Origin: Phascolarctos cinereus
Lineage: Eukaryota > Chordata > Mammalia > Diprotodontia > Phascolarctidae
Assembly: GCF_002099425.1 (NCBI RefSeq)
Contig: NW_018343991.1
Coordinates: 14,203,001 to 14,267,000 of the forward strand
DNA length: 64,000 bases
Direction: 5' to 3'
Part shown: positions 1 through 11,620 of the stretch, piece after piece
Position numbering within the stretch: position 1 is the first letter of the stretch
Layout of the letters: each line of letters opens with the position of its first letter
Made by a program: the position numbers and the translations under genes
The notes under the pieces: generated by a model
Seen by the model: only the letters and a program-made list of their open reading frames with translations
What the model was told of the DNA's origin: nothing
Database searches by the model: none

Positions 1-705
1 TATATTTGATGATGGAAGTAATAGGGAGCCACTAAAGTTAATTGAAAAGGGGAGGGTGGAGAGAGGGAGTATGAGTCATGGTCAGATTTGTACTCTGGGA
101 AAATCAATTTGAAAGCTGAGTGGAGGACGGACTGGAGTGGGGAGATTCTTGAGGCAGGAAGACCAACCAGAATGCTATTGCATGAGGCAATGAGAGCATG
201 AGCTAAGATCATAACTATGTGACTAGAGAGAAGGGTTTGGATTTGTGAAGGTAGAAACAGAAGATTTGGCAATTGATTGGGTATGTGGAGTAAGGGAGAG
301 TGAGGAGTCCAGGATAATGTGAGATTACACACCTGAGGCACTGGAAGGACGGTGATGGCCTTAACATAAATAGGGAATCTTGGAAGAAGAGAGGGATTAG
401 GAAAAAAGATGATGAATTCCATTTTAGACATGTTGAGTTTAAGATGTCTCCAGGACACCCATTTTGCAGTGTTCAACTGGTAATCCAGGACTGAATCTCA
501 GGGGAGAAACTGGAGTTAGTATATCATATGTAAATTTAGGAGTCATCTGCATGGAGATGATAGCATAACCCATGGGAGCCGATGAGGTTATAAGGAAAAA
601 GAATATAGAGGGAGATTAGAAGAGGGCCCATAACAGAACCTTGGGGAACACACAACTAGGAGGCATAATGTAGATAATGAGCCAGCAAAGGAGATTGAGA
701 AAGAT
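1..705 (-). repeat. L2 LINE fragment
   Basis: Old L2 read on the opposite strand. It shows the typical antisense text: 'agggagccactaaag', 'gaggcaggaagaccaacca', 'tgttgagtttaagatgtc' and 'cttggggaacaca'. The copy runs off the left edge of the window. There is no intact frame. Confidence 0.75.
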
Positions 706-999
706 CCCCTGGCCTTAAAAACATTTACTAGACCCTACCATCACCTCAAACTATCATTGCAGGGACCAATCCAGTTGTTAAAGATTCAAGAGATAGGATA
801 ATCGAGGAAGCAATCTGCTAAAATCACAGAATGAGATCCCTTGGACCCCAGAGATCTTCTAGTTCAATTCAACTATGCTAGGTAATGTGAATACAAAGTT
901 AAAAAATGAGACAGCCTCTGTCTGGAGGAGCTAACATTCTACAGTGGAGAACGTCTTTCGTCCCATCAAAGCCACATTAACCAAATCAGTCGGCATTTA

Positions 1000-1990
1000 T
1001 TAAACACCTGTTGTGTTCCAGGACTCTGCTAAGTGTTGCAGATACAGAAATAAAACTTAAAGTCTCCTTCCTCAAGGAGCTCGTATTCTATATAAAGAAA
1101 TAACATGTACATGTATGTATGTATATACAAGGGAAATTGGAGGGGAAAGCACTAGAAGCTGGAGATCAGGAGGAGCTTCATGTGAAAAGCAGTGCTTGAG
1201 CTGAGCTTTGAAGGAAATTAGGTATTCTAAGCAGTAGAAGTAAGGAGGGAAGGCATTCCAAGCATAGGGAATAGCCAGACCAAAGGCAAGAAAATGAGGA
1301 ATGGAGTGTCATGTGTGGAGATTAGCAAGACCGATTTGGCTGGACTATAGTAGGGTGAATGAAGGAGGATAATATGTAATAAGGTTGGAAAGGTAGGTTA
1401 GAAGCAAGTTGTAAAGGATTTTAAATGCCAAATAGAGAAGCACGTATTTGCTCCTAAAGGCAGTAGGGAGCCAATGAAGTTTGTTGAGTTGGGGAGTGAC
1501 ATGGTCAAATTGGTGCTTTAGGAAGATCATATTGGAAGCTATGTAGAAGATACATTGGAGAGGTGAGACACTTGAGGCAGGGAGACCACTTGGGAGGCTG
1601 TTACACTGGTCCAGACAAGAGGTGATGAGATTCTGAACTAGCATAGTGGACATAGAAGTAGAGAAAATGGTATGGATGTCAGAAATATTGTGGAGGTAGA
1701 AATGACAAGACTGGGCGAATGTTCATTTATGTAGAGTGAGGGACAACAAGGAGTTGAAGATAACTCCAAGGTGACTGGAAGGATGGTGGTGGGCTTGTCA
1801 GAGGGAAGAAAGATCAGAAGAGGGATGGATTGGGTAAAAAGACAATGAGTTCCATTTCGAACACTCTGAGTTAATATATAGTTCAAAATATCTAGCAGGA
1901 CATTAATGATGGGACTGGAGCTTAGAGAGACTAGGACTGGGAGTTATCAATATAGAGAGATGATAATTAAACTCATTGGAGCTGATGTCA

Positions 1991-2031
<41 letters not shown>

Positions 2032-2130
2032 AGAAAGAGTGAGAATATGGCCTAGGGCAAAGCCTTGATATATATCCAAAGTTAGAGAGCCAGATATGGA
2101 TGATGATAGAATTAGTCATCCAATAGGCTT
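1000..2130 (-). repeat. L2 LINE, second antisense copy
   Basis: This is a near-repeat of the copy at 1-705. It begins with the L2 3' tail in antisense ('cagtcggcatttattaaacacctg') and continues through 'ggagccaatgaagtttgttgag', 'ttgaggcagggagaccac' and 'tccagacaagaggtgatga'. Short open frames on the - strand inside it are decayed reverse-transcriptase text. A (TG)n tract interrupts it near 1,995-2,026. Confidence 0.75.
1995..2026. repeat. (TG)n microsatellite
   Basis: About 16 uninterrupted TG units inside an L2 copy. The tract is pure enough to be length-polymorphic. Confidence 0.95.
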
Positions 2131-2159
2131 TCTCCAAAGTTACTAATAATTACTCAATA

Positions 2160-3450
2160 TCCAAGTTTAATGGCCTTTTTTCCAACACTCATCCTTCATC
2201 TTTCTGCAGCCTTTGACACTGTCACTCACCTTTTTCTCCTTGATACTCTCTTCTCTCTAGGTTTTCTTTACATTGCTCTCTCCTGGTTCTCCTACCTGTT
2301 CCTCCTCTGTCTACTTTGCTGAATCTTCATTCGTATCACACCTGCTAATACTGGGGGTCCTCCAAGGCTCAATCTTGGGCCTTCTTCTTCTAGACTATTT
2401 CACTTGGTAACCTCATCAACTCCTCAGATAACTCTTAAATCTACTTATCTAGCCCTAACCTTTCTCCTGATTTGCAGTCTTGCATCTGCAACTATCTTTG
2501 AGGAGCCTCAAAGTGGATGTCTCATAGACATCTTAAACTCAACACGTACAAAACTGAAGTTATCTTTCCCAAAAAACCTTCCCTTCTTCTTAACTTCCCT
2601 ATTACTGTTAAGGGTAACACTATCCTCTCAGGTACCCAAGCTTACAATCTGTAGTCATTTTCCATTCCTCACTCTCAACCCCCATATCGAACTAGTGGTC
2701 AAGTCCTGTCATTTCTACCTTTGTAACATCCTTCTTTTACAGTTGCTCTCTCCTCTGACATTGCTACCTTCCTAGTGCAGGTCCTCATCTCCTCACACCT
2801 GTACTATTGGGATAGCCTTCTGGTTGGTCTCCCTGCCTTAGGAATCTCCCCTTTCGGTCCATCCTCCACTCAGCTGTCAAACTGATTTTCCCAAAATATA
2901 AATCTGATCCTACCCAGACACACAAACACACCTGCCATTCACTCATTCCCTGTGGCTCCCTATTACCTCCATGATCAAATGTAAAATCCTCTTTGGCCTT
3001 TGAAGTTCTTCAGAGCCTAGGCCCTTCCTCTTCTCCACTCTCCTTAGACACTGCTCCTGCCACATGCTCTGGGATCCAGAAGCACGGCCTCCTTACAGTT
3101 CCTCTCACAAAATGCTCCATCTCCTAACTCTAAGCTTTTTTCACAAGCTTCTCCTTATGCCTGGAAGGTTCTCCTCTTCACCCCCACTTCCTGGCTTCCC
3201 TGGCTTCCTTCAAGTCTCAGCTAAAGTCTTACCTTCTACAAGAAGCCTTTCTTAGTCCTCCTTACTCTTGGTGCTTTCTCTCTGAAATGAACCCCAATTT
3301 ATCCTGTGCATATCTTGTTTGTACACAGTTGCTTGCTTGCTATCTCACCTATTTAGTTGTGAAGTCCTTGAGAGAGGGACTATTTTTTTTTGCCTTTCTT
3401 TGTATCCCCAACATTTAGCAGGCACATAATAAATGCTGTTTCACTGACTG
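2160..3450 (+). repeat. L2 LINE, RT part to 3' end
   Basis: Sense-strand L2. The decayed reverse-transcriptase text includes an 'AAFDTV'-like block near 2,210 and 'GVLQGSILG'-like text near 2,360. It continues through the pyrimidine-rich C-terminal part to the usual tail 'ggcacataataaatgctgt' near 3,420. It lies head-to-head with the antisense L2 copies to its left. Confidence 0.8.
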
Positions 3451-3487
3451 ATTGGTAGGGTGTTGGTATTAAAAAGATGGACCTTTT

Positions 3488-3631
3488 GGGACAGCTAGGT
3501 AGCACAGTAGATAGGGCACCGGCCCTGGAGTCAGGAGGACCTGAGTTCAAATCCAGCCTCAGGCACATAATACTATCTCTGTGACTCTAGGCAAGTCACT
3601 TAACCTTAATTGCCTCACCAAAAAAAAAAAA
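3488..3631 (+). repeat. Marsupial tRNA-CORE SINE
   Basis: Head 'gggacagctaggtagcacag', body 'caagtcacttaacct', ending in an A-run. Confidence 0.9.
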
Positions 3632-3682
3632 TGGGCCTTTGCTTTGGGGGGAACACTTGTAGTCATAAATGGAGATTTACAA

Positions 3683-3830
3683 TTTTTTTTTTAGGCAATT
3701 GGGGTTAAGTGACTTGCCCAGGGTCACACAGCTAGTAAGTGTCAAGTGTTTGGTCTGAGGCCAGATTTGGAACTCAGGACCTCCTGACTTCAGGGCCGGT
3801 GCTCTATCCACTGCACCACCTAGCTGCCCC
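3683..3830 (-). repeat. Marsupial tRNA-CORE SINE with target-site duplication
   Basis: Full antisense copy from the T-run to 'cacctagctgcccc'. It is flanked by a direct repeat AGATTTACA at 3,673-3,681 and 3,832-3,840, so both insertion boundaries are visible. It sits at the edge of the RTE LINE. Confidence 0.92.
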
Positions 3831-3837
3831 AAGATTT

Positions 3838-4850
3838 ACAGTTTCATGGAAGTAATCAGCCCACTCTCCTGTTCACTTCCTTACCTAACATGTCAGTCAC
3901 CTGTACTGTTTATCCCAGATATAGATTACCAATGGACAAAATCTATAGGTTTTCTATCCAAATGCATATCATAGTCAGAATAATAGACCTCCTTCATCCA
4001 CTTAGATTTTCCTGTTAATAATCAAGCCAAATTCTTTTAATTGGTCATATATGTTTTACAAGAGGCTCTATATCATTTCAGGACTTGGTGAAATCAACAC
4101 AGTATCATTCACAAACAGGAGCACCTGGGGAATCTCTCCTCTGAAGAGAAACCATCATTTTGGACTCTGCTCCGGACTTCCTTTGTCAAAGTAGCAAACA
4201 CCCATGGCGAACACACATTTTCCTATTTTATGCTTTATCTTGTTTATAACCAGAGGGTCATTGAACAAAATTATTTATGCTGCTATGCCTTTCAAGGAAT
4301 ATTGAATGATTTTAAAGTATGAATAGGAGACTCTATTGGAAAAAAGCCTTTTTCTTCAGTAAATGCTTTTTCATAATCAATAAACAATAAGCTCAATGTA
4401 ATCTTATATTCTTTATATCTTTCAGCCAATCGCAAAATGATAAAGATGTGGGGGGGGGCAGCTAGGTGGCACAGTGGATAGAGCACTGGCCCTGAAGTCA
4501 GGAGGTCCTGAGTTCAAATCCAGCCTCAGACCAAACACTTGACACTTACTAGCTGTGTGACCCTGGGCAAGTCACTTAACCCAATTGCCTAAAAGCAAAA
4601 AAAAAAAAAAGATGTGGTGAAGTCTTGAATGTCATTTGCAAAAGCTTGCTTGTTCCTCACTGATGACTTCACTGAGGCCTCCTTTGATTCAAGTATAAAG
4701 ACTGGCATAAACATTTTGCATAGGTGTAATTCAACACCTATGGGACAGTGGGCAAACAGGTTGGTAGTCATTAATGTTTTCTTATTGACCTTTTTTTCCT
4801 TGTATTAATAAGGTCTAAGATTTTCCCCAAGCCTTTTGCATCTTTCCCTC
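3838..4850 (-). repeat. RTE-type LINE fragment, split by a SINE
   Basis: On the - strand, translated pieces read LLFIDYEKAF, the RTE reverse-transcriptase block usually written FVDFEKAFDS. A preceding piece carries the 'ERYKEYKITL' block. The frame is broken by stops and shifts, and a CORE-SINE interrupts it at 4,451-4,610. The family assignment is from memory of RTE/BovB reverse transcriptases. Confidence 0.7.
4451..4610 (+). repeat. Marsupial tRNA-CORE SINE inside RTE LINE
   Basis: Full-length copy with a 14-base A-tail. AAAGATGTG occurs just before it (4,442-4,450) and again straddling its tail (4,608-4,616), marking the target-site duplication. It is therefore younger than the RTE element it splits. 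Confidence 0.92.
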
Positions 4851-5231
4851 TTTTGGATACCTTACATAACAGTCCCTTAGCACTATCACATAATTACAGG
4901 AAAAAAATGTACTCAGACATTCAGCATCTGTACAGTATTAATTACCATCAGCATTTATTAAGTGTCCCATTAAACTTGACACTGACTAAAAGCACTGTTT
5001 GTACTTTAGGCTAAATCAATAATAAATACTAAATTACATTTAACACAATCACAGTTATATCTAGAGATTACTTGCACTTCCCATGAATGCATTTTCCTGT
5101 GAATTAAGCACCGTAGCAGAACAGTAATTATGCTCTTTTTTATTTGTAACATGTCTTTCTTCCGAGAGACTTTAAATGATTAATATCTCTCCCACCCCCA
5201 ACACAAATAGAAAATAGCTGTTACTGAGTAT

Positions 5232-5505
5232 GGTATATAATGATTAACATTTATATAATTCTTTAAGAGTTGAAAAGAATTCTACATACATTATCTCATT
5301 TGATTTTCACAACAACCCTATGAAGTTAGTTTTACAGGTATTACTATTCCTGTTACACAGATGAAAAAACTAAGATCAAGAAAATTTAGGTGATTTGCCC
5401 AAGGTCAAACAGCAAATGTGCCAGATGCAGGATTTAAATGGAACTCTATCTTGAATCTAGATCCAGCTGTTCACTCCTATGGGTTTTACCACTACACCAT
5501 GATAC
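5232..5505 (-). repeat. MIR/THER1 SINE
   Basis: Antisense MIR text: 'taacatttatataattctt', 'ttatctcatttgattttcac' and 'caaggtcaaacagcaaatg'. Old and diverged. Confidence 0.8.
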
Positions 5506-5518
5506 TCCTCAACAAATT

Positions 5519-6290
5519 CAACATTTATTAAGCACCTACTGTGTGATGAGTACTACACTAGATGCTAGGGAGATACAAAGTCTAGATAAGATGTAGTCCC
5601 TTTCCTTAAGAATCTTAGAGTTAAGTAGGAGGGTAAGATGTAAACACATAATTCTGATGCATAACAGAATAAGTATATCAGAGAGTTACAAATCAAAGGA
5701 CTGTGTGAGATTCTAGGGGGAAAGCTATTACTGATAGGAGTTTAAGGAGTAGAGAGGTAGCATAAGAAACAAAGGGAGCAAAGGTATGTGAGGCACAAGA
5801 GCATAGTATGTTTCCAGTTTGGCTGAAGTATACAGTAGACATGAGCTATAGTAAAAGGCTAAAGTAGCATAACGTTGTGGAAGGCCTTGAACTATAGGCA
5901 GCGGAATCTGAACTTTATTCAAGAGGCAATAGGGAGCCACTAAAGGTTTTAGAGCAGAAGAATGACCAGACCAGATCTGGAGACAAAAAAAAGATTATTC
6001 TGGCATCAATATGAAGAATGCATTGGAGCAGAATGAGGATCAAGACCAAAAGACTTGGAAAGAAGCTGTTGCAATAGTCCAGGCAGGTGGTAATGATAGC
6101 CCATACTAGAATGGTGGTAATAAGAATACAGAGAATGGAAGAGCATTTATTTAACACCTACTATGCACTAAGCATTGTGCTAAGTACTTTGAGAGACATT
6201 GTGGAAGTAGAATTAGCAGGACCTGGTGACTAAGGGATGAGAGAGAGAGGTTAGAGTCAAAGATGATGCCAAGCAAGGTTAGGAGCATAA
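5519..6290 (-). repeat. L2 LINE fragment
   Basis: Antisense L2 from the 3' tail ('acatttattaagcacctact') through 'aggcaatagggagccactaa' and 'gcaatagtccaggcagg'. No intact frame. Confidence 0.75.
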
Positions 6291-7076
6291 GTGACCACAT
6301 AAATGCTAGTAATACAGACAAAAATTATCAAATAAGAAGAATGGGGATAAAAGGAAAGATATTGCAACAAGCACAAGGCAAGTTGGGACACATGGGTTCC
6401 AGTTTTTACCAGCTGCTACCCAGAGTAAGGCCCTGTACATCTCTGGGTTTCAGTGTCCACCTCTGTATAAATGAATACTATCATATTCACAGTTGTGAGA
6501 AAAGTGCTTCAGAAACTGTAAAGTCTTATGTCACATAAGATTTTGTTGTGCACCTAGCAAACAACCACTGTAATATAGCGTATTATAATTAACGTCATCA
6601 CCCTATTAGACTGAGTTCCCTGAAGACAGAGGTAGTATTTAAGCTTTTTAATCTTTAACATAGGCCCCTGCATAGTATAGTACATGCTTAATAAATATTT
6701 ATTAAATGAACAAATGAATATAAATTTGATTTATTATCTCTTTTATTGTTGAGGAAACTCAGGAAGAGTTAATGAAGTCATAGTGGCAATAAAATAATTT
6801 TGGTCTCTAAATTCTAGTTCAAGGGTCAGCTAGGTGCGTCTTTTGTGCTAAATGCCAATACCAGGAGTGAAGAATGTTTGAGGATGTCCCTGGTCCCTAA
6901 TCCCTAGATTAGGTTTTCCTAATCACCAGAAGCTGGAGCTGTAGAAATTGCTCAGGGCATGTGTAATTTAGTCTTTGCTTCATGACCAACTTGCTGAGTG
7001 ACTTTGAACAAGTCACAACCTCTTCTCTTGTCTTTTCCTGGCTTTAAGAAACCATGTGGTATGACAGAAAGGTTGT

Positions 7077-7275
7077 CATTGTTGTTTGTACTTCATTCTC
7101 AAAGAGGACCATGACATCAGGGAGGTGATGACATGACATGCAAATGAATTGGATTTAAGTGAGGGAGGGCTGTACAAAGTTGCCAGCCTCACTTTCTCCT
7201 CCACTTAAATCCAATTCACTTGCATGTCACAGTATCACCTGCCTGATGTCATGGTCCTCTTTGGACAAACAACAA
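7077..7275. repeat. RTE-SINE pair forming an inverted repeat
   Basis: The left arm contains 'aaagaggaccatgacatcag' and 'gaattggatttaagtgag'. The right arm contains the reverse complement ('cacttaaatccaattcac', then 'tgatgtcatggtcctctttg'). Arms are about 85 bases around a short spacer. The text matches my memory of the marsupial RTE-derived SINE head, here present twice in opposite orientation. Confidence 0.75.
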
Positions 7276-7324
7276 CCTCTGTGAGTAGAAAGGGAGCTGC
7301 CCACCGGGTACCAAACTGAAACTG

Positions 7325-7388
7325 GACAGTTGGCAACATGACTTTCTTTCTCTCTTTCTTCCTTCCTTCTTTCTTTCTTTCTTTCATC
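7325..7388. repeat. Pyrimidine tract (CTTT/CCTT)n
   Basis: Impure tetranucleotide tract next to the T-rich tail of the following SINE. Confidence 0.8.
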
Positions 7389-7416
7389 TCAGAAACCCCC
7401 TTTTTTTCTTTTTTCT

Positions 7417-7558
7417 CTTTTTTTTTGGTTGGGCAATGGGGGTTAAGTGACTTGCCCAGGATCACACAGTTAGTATTATGTGTCTGAGGCCAGATTTGAA
7501 CTCAGGTCCTTCTGAATCCAGGGCCGGTGCTCTATCCACTGTGCCACCTAGTTGCCCC
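7417..7558 (-). repeat. Marsupial tRNA-CORE SINE
   Basis: Antisense full copy, from the T-run to 'ccacctagttgcccc'. Confidence 0.9.
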
Positions 7559-7819
7559 TCTTTTTTTTCCTTAAACACTGGCCTTAACCCCAAATCACTC
7601 TGGCTCTTATTGATTGGCCAACAATAGGTCCCAGGCCAAGCCCTACTTGATCATTGTTTGGGTCCTGATTGGCTCAGAATGAATGTAAATGGGCAGAAAG
7701 GATGATGGATCTGGAGTCACATGACCTCAGTTTAAACCTAGTTCTTGCTACTTATCACCTCTATGGACTCCAATTTTCTCATCTGTAAAACGGTAATTAC
7801 AACTGAAGACTTTCCTGAT

Positions 7820-8010
7820 TTCCCAGTGCTGTAGTTCATTCCGCCTACTAAAGTCGCTTTGTACATGTTGTGTTATATGCTTATCTGTGCTCACAGTGTT
7901 TCCTTCCAGTAGTATCTTAACTTCTTAAGGGCAGGGACTGCTTTTGTTCTTGGCACTGCACTTTGCACAGAATTAGTGCTTAATAAATGCCTGTTGAATT
8001 TAGTAATAGA
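7820..8010 (+). repeat. L2 3' end
   Basis: Text 'cttaagggcagggactgctt' followed by 'gtgcttaataaatgcctgt' is the L2 tail. Confidence 0.65.
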
Positions 8011-8049
8011 TGTAAAAGCATCTTTATTGACTTGATTTTTGGGGAGGGA

Positions 8050-8171
8050 GCTACGCAACGGAGTTAAGTGGTCACACAGCTAGTAAGTGTTATGTGTCTG
8101 AGGCCAGATTTGAACTCAGGTTTTCTGAATCCAGGGCCGGTGCTCTATCCACTGCGCCACCTAGCTAGCCC
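8050..8171 (-). repeat. Marsupial tRNA-CORE SINE, diverged
   Basis: Antisense copy lacking a clean T-run, with a small internal deletion after 'gttaagtg'. Confidence 0.8.
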
Positions 8172-8284
8172 ATAAAAACATCTTTAAGAATGTATCTGCT
8201 TCAATAACTTCAAGAACCTATAATTTCATCAGTATGAGGCGCTCCCTCCACTAATGCAAATTATTAGGTTAAGAGATGGTTGTA

Positions 8285-8510
8285 TGAGTTGTTGTAATAT
8301 ATATGGATAATATGATATGGATGTGGATATGGATATAGATACGCATTTGTGAGGTATATATTTCATATAGATGTAACTATGTGTGTAGATACAGATATCT
8401 CTATCTGTAGATATAGGTAGATGCATATAGTTATAGCTATATCTATAGATAGCTCTATCTATCCATATTTATAGACATAGTAGATCTATCTATAGGCCTC
8501 AACTGTAATT
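8285..8510. repeat. Degenerate (GATA/ATAG)n-rich low-complexity tract
   Basis: About 200 bases of drifting tetra- and hexanucleotides such as 'gatatggatatagata' and 'tatctatagatagctctat'. Several stretches can fold on themselves. Confidence 0.75.
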
Positions 8511-8639
8511 ACCATAGATGGATTTATAGGTAAATGTGAAGATAGAGACACAGAAATGCAGATATAGATTAAAAATCAGGGGCTGACTTGATGTGGAACC
8601 TCTCTGAACCTGTTTCGATTTTGAACCAGCTGAAAAGCC

Positions 8640-8990
8640 CCTTAGAGGTCATCTAATCCTACTCTTTCATTTTGCAAATGAGGAAACTGAGGCCAAGATA
8701 AGTGATTTGCCCATTGTCACACAGGGAAGTGAAGTGGCTGGGTCAAATTTCAAACTCAGGTCCTCTGACTCCAAACCCAGCCTTCTCTGCCTCCCCACTA
8801 CCACCACCACTCCATGGAAAGTCTTGCTTTGAATCCCAGCTCTGACACTAGCTGTGCAACTTTGGGCAAGTTATTTCACGTCCTTGAGCCTTAGTTTCAT
8901 CATCCATAAAATAGAGATAATACAAGTTGAGCCAGGGATCTCACAGGCTCCTTGTCAGGAAAGGATTTTGGAAACTTTAAAGTGCCATTT
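8640..8990. repeat. Two MIR/THER1 copies
   Basis: An antisense copy (8,640-8,775, 'aaatgaggaaactgaggcc') is followed by a sense copy (8,821-8,990, 'ctgtgcaactttgggcaagt'). Confidence 0.75.
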
Positions 8991-9516
8991 AAATGGGAGC
9001 TCTATAAGATAAGAGAAATAGTCAGGATTCCCTGACCAGCTGTGAATTCCCATTATATCATTTCAGCTGCTGTGACCTTTCAACTAAACAAGCCTGATTC
9101 TTTTTCTTAAGAAAACACCCTAAGATAATAGGTCTTCTTATCTCAGCTTCTGAGAGTATCAGCACAGTGCCTCCTTAGGGTTTTGCCAACTCCAAACATT
9201 CCAGAACAGGAGTGAAGCAGGAATGGAGACATAGTTTAACAATTAAAGGCATTGGAATCAGAATCTACCCCCCTAGCAATGTTTGCAACACATAATAACA
9301 TACCACATTTCCATAGCATTTCCTGTTCCATAACCCTATGAGGCAGGTCATTTATTCCCATTTTGCAGCTGGGAAAATTAGGATTCACAGAATCACACAA
9401 CTAAGATTTGAACATGGAGCTTTCCTGAATTCAAATCCACATTCTTTCCTCTATAATCAAGCAGTCAATCAATAAATACATATTGAGTCCTATTTTGGTA
9501 GAGGGGAAGGGGTACA

Positions 9517-9635
9517 ATTGGGCTTGGGTGACTTGCCTGGGTCACACAGCTAGTAAGTGTTTGAGGCTGTGTTTGAACTCAGGTCCTCCTGACTTCGGGT
9601 CCAATGTTCTATCCACTGCACCTCCTAGCTGCCCC
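9517..9635 (-). repeat. Marsupial tRNA-CORE SINE
   Basis: Antisense copy ending 'cctcctagctgcccc'. Confidence 0.85.
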
Positions 9636-10469
9636 TGAGCTCTTATTTTGTCTTTTTCTCCATCCTTTTTTCCCCCTGCTTATGCTTTTCTTTCTCCTTT
9701 CTCCTTCCCCCACCACTAGTGTTTTGCTTTTGACCACAGCCTCCTTCAGTCTCTCCTCCCTTCTATTATCCCTTTCTCTTTTCTTCCCCTTTGCCCTTAC
9801 TGCTTCTTCCCTCCCTTCTATCCCCCCTCCCTTTTCTTTCCCCTTTTTCTTCCTACTGCCTATAGGGCAAGTTAGATTTCTGTACTTAACTGATTATGTT
9901 ATTCCCTTCTTGAGCCTAATCTGATGATATTTAGGTTTAAACAATGCTCACCCCCCTCCCTTCTTTCCCTCTGCTGTAATAGGATTTTGTGTCTTTTCCT
10001 GTAATGTAATTTACCCTTGTCTGCCTCCTCCTTTCTCAGTACATTTTCTAAGATCAGATTAATCCACTCATTTGGATTCATTTAACCCACTTCATTAGAT
10101 TTTTTTTTATCATTACATCAAAGTCAACTAAATATCCGCCCTCTTTATGTATGCTCCTTTAACATGGTGTAATAACAATACAGTTCTCAAGAGTTGCAAG
10201 TGTCATCTTCCCTTGTAGGGACGTAAACAGTCCGCCCTTATTAACAACACATTGTATCTTTCTGTCCCATTTACCTTTTTATGTCTTTCTTGAATCTTGT
10301 ACTTGAAGATCAAATTTTTTTGTTGATGAGCTCTTATTTTGTGTCAGGCAAAACCAGAAATAATTAACAGAGGGATGTCATTAGAATTAAAGGGGGTCTG
10401 AAATGGATTCCTGAAGAAGGTGAACATACTGCCTCTCAGTGATGATCTTGAGTTAACTAACTAGAAAAG

Positions 10470-11095
10470 ATTAAAAAATACTCAGCATTATTATCAGACA
10501 TTTAGAATTGATGCTGACTGAAATGAGCAGAATCAGCAGAATATTGTAGACAGTAATAGCTGCATTGTGCAATGACTGACTTTGATAGACTTAGCTCTTC
10601 TCACTAGTGCAATGATCTAAAACAACTCCAAAAGACTCATGATGGAAAATGCTATCCACGTCCGGAGCAAGAACCATGGAGTCTGAACGCAGATCGAAGC
10701 ACGCTATTTGCTCTCTTTTTTTTTGTTTGTTTGTTTTGCTTCTTCTTTCTCATGGCTACTCCCATTGGTTCTAATTCTTCTTTACAACATGACTAATGTA
10801 AAAATATGTTTAATATTAATGTACATATAGAGCCTATATCAGATTGCATGTCGTCTTGAGAGAGGGAGAAAATTTTAAACTTAAAATCTTATGGAGGGGC
10901 AGCTAGGTGGCTCAGTGGATAGAGCTCTGGTCCTGGAGTCAGGAGGACCTGAGTTCAAATCCGGCCTCAGACACTTGCCACTTACTAGCTGTGTGACCCT
11001 GGGCAAGTCACTTAACCCCATTGCCTAGTTTAAAAAAAAAAAGCTTATGAAAGTGAATGTTGAAAACTAAAAATAAATAAGTAAAAAATAAAAAG
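10470..11095 (+). repeat. Marsupial L1 3' end, split by a SINE
   Basis: This is the L1 3' end. It has 'actcatgatggaaaatgct' and 'accatggagtctgaacgcag', then a T-rich run, then 'caacatgactaatgtaaaaa'. After a SINE (10,894-11,043) it resumes with 'gaatgttgaaaactaaaaat' and an A-rich tail. Only the non-coding 3' end of the element is present. Confidence 0.8.
10894..11043 (+). repeat. Marsupial tRNA-CORE SINE inside L1
   Basis: Full copy. The host L1 text stops at 'cttatg' (10,888-10,893) and resumes with 'cttatg' at 11,044, a short target-site duplication. Confidence 0.92.
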
Positions 11096-11224
11096 GACTT
11101 TTATAAAATATTTTAGAATTATTTCCACACAAAATGATTAAAATAGAAAGGTTTGAGACTTAAAGGGATCAGACATTAATGCTATATCTCTCAGAGTTAA
11201 TAATAACTGATACTTGGATGCTTT

Positions 11225-11620
11225 AGGTCCTCAAAAACTTGAGTTCAAATGCTAGCCATATTTCTCTGGGCAAGTCACTTAACCTCTGTCTGCCTCGGTT
11301 TCTTCATCTTCATCTATTTCACAGGGTTGTTGTAAGAATAAAGAGAGATGTTTATAAAGTGTTTTACAAACCTTAAAGTGCTATATAAATATGCTATTAT
11401 TATTATTATTATTTGTAAAGTGTTCTACACATATTATATCATTGATTCTCACAAGCAAGGTTAGATACTACAGGTATTTTTATATCTATTTTACAGACAA
11501 AGAAATGGAGGCTTAGAGAGAGTAAATGATAGCTAGTTTTTTAAAAATATGTAACAGATTCATGGTTCAAAACCAGTTCTCCCCTGCTTCAAGGTCCATC
11601 ATGCAAGCATACTTCTCCTC
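11225..11620. repeat. MIR copies around an (ATT)n tract
   Basis: A sense MIR (11,225-11,395) runs into a short (TTA)n tract at 11,395-11,413. An antisense MIR-like stretch ('ttttacagacaaagaaatg') follows. Confidence 0.7.

Noticed and set aside
2404-3255. Open stretches on the + strand
   Set aside because: They are decayed L2 reverse-transcriptase and tail sequence, not host genes.
3488-3560. tRNA-like heads of the many CORE SINEs
   Set aside because: They descend from a tRNA gene and keep box A/B-like text, but they are SINE copies with no intact cloverleaf, not tRNA genes.
7341-7387. Regular repeats as a possible CRISPR array
   Set aside because: Simple pyrimidine microsatellite in a vertebrate genome; there are no spacers.
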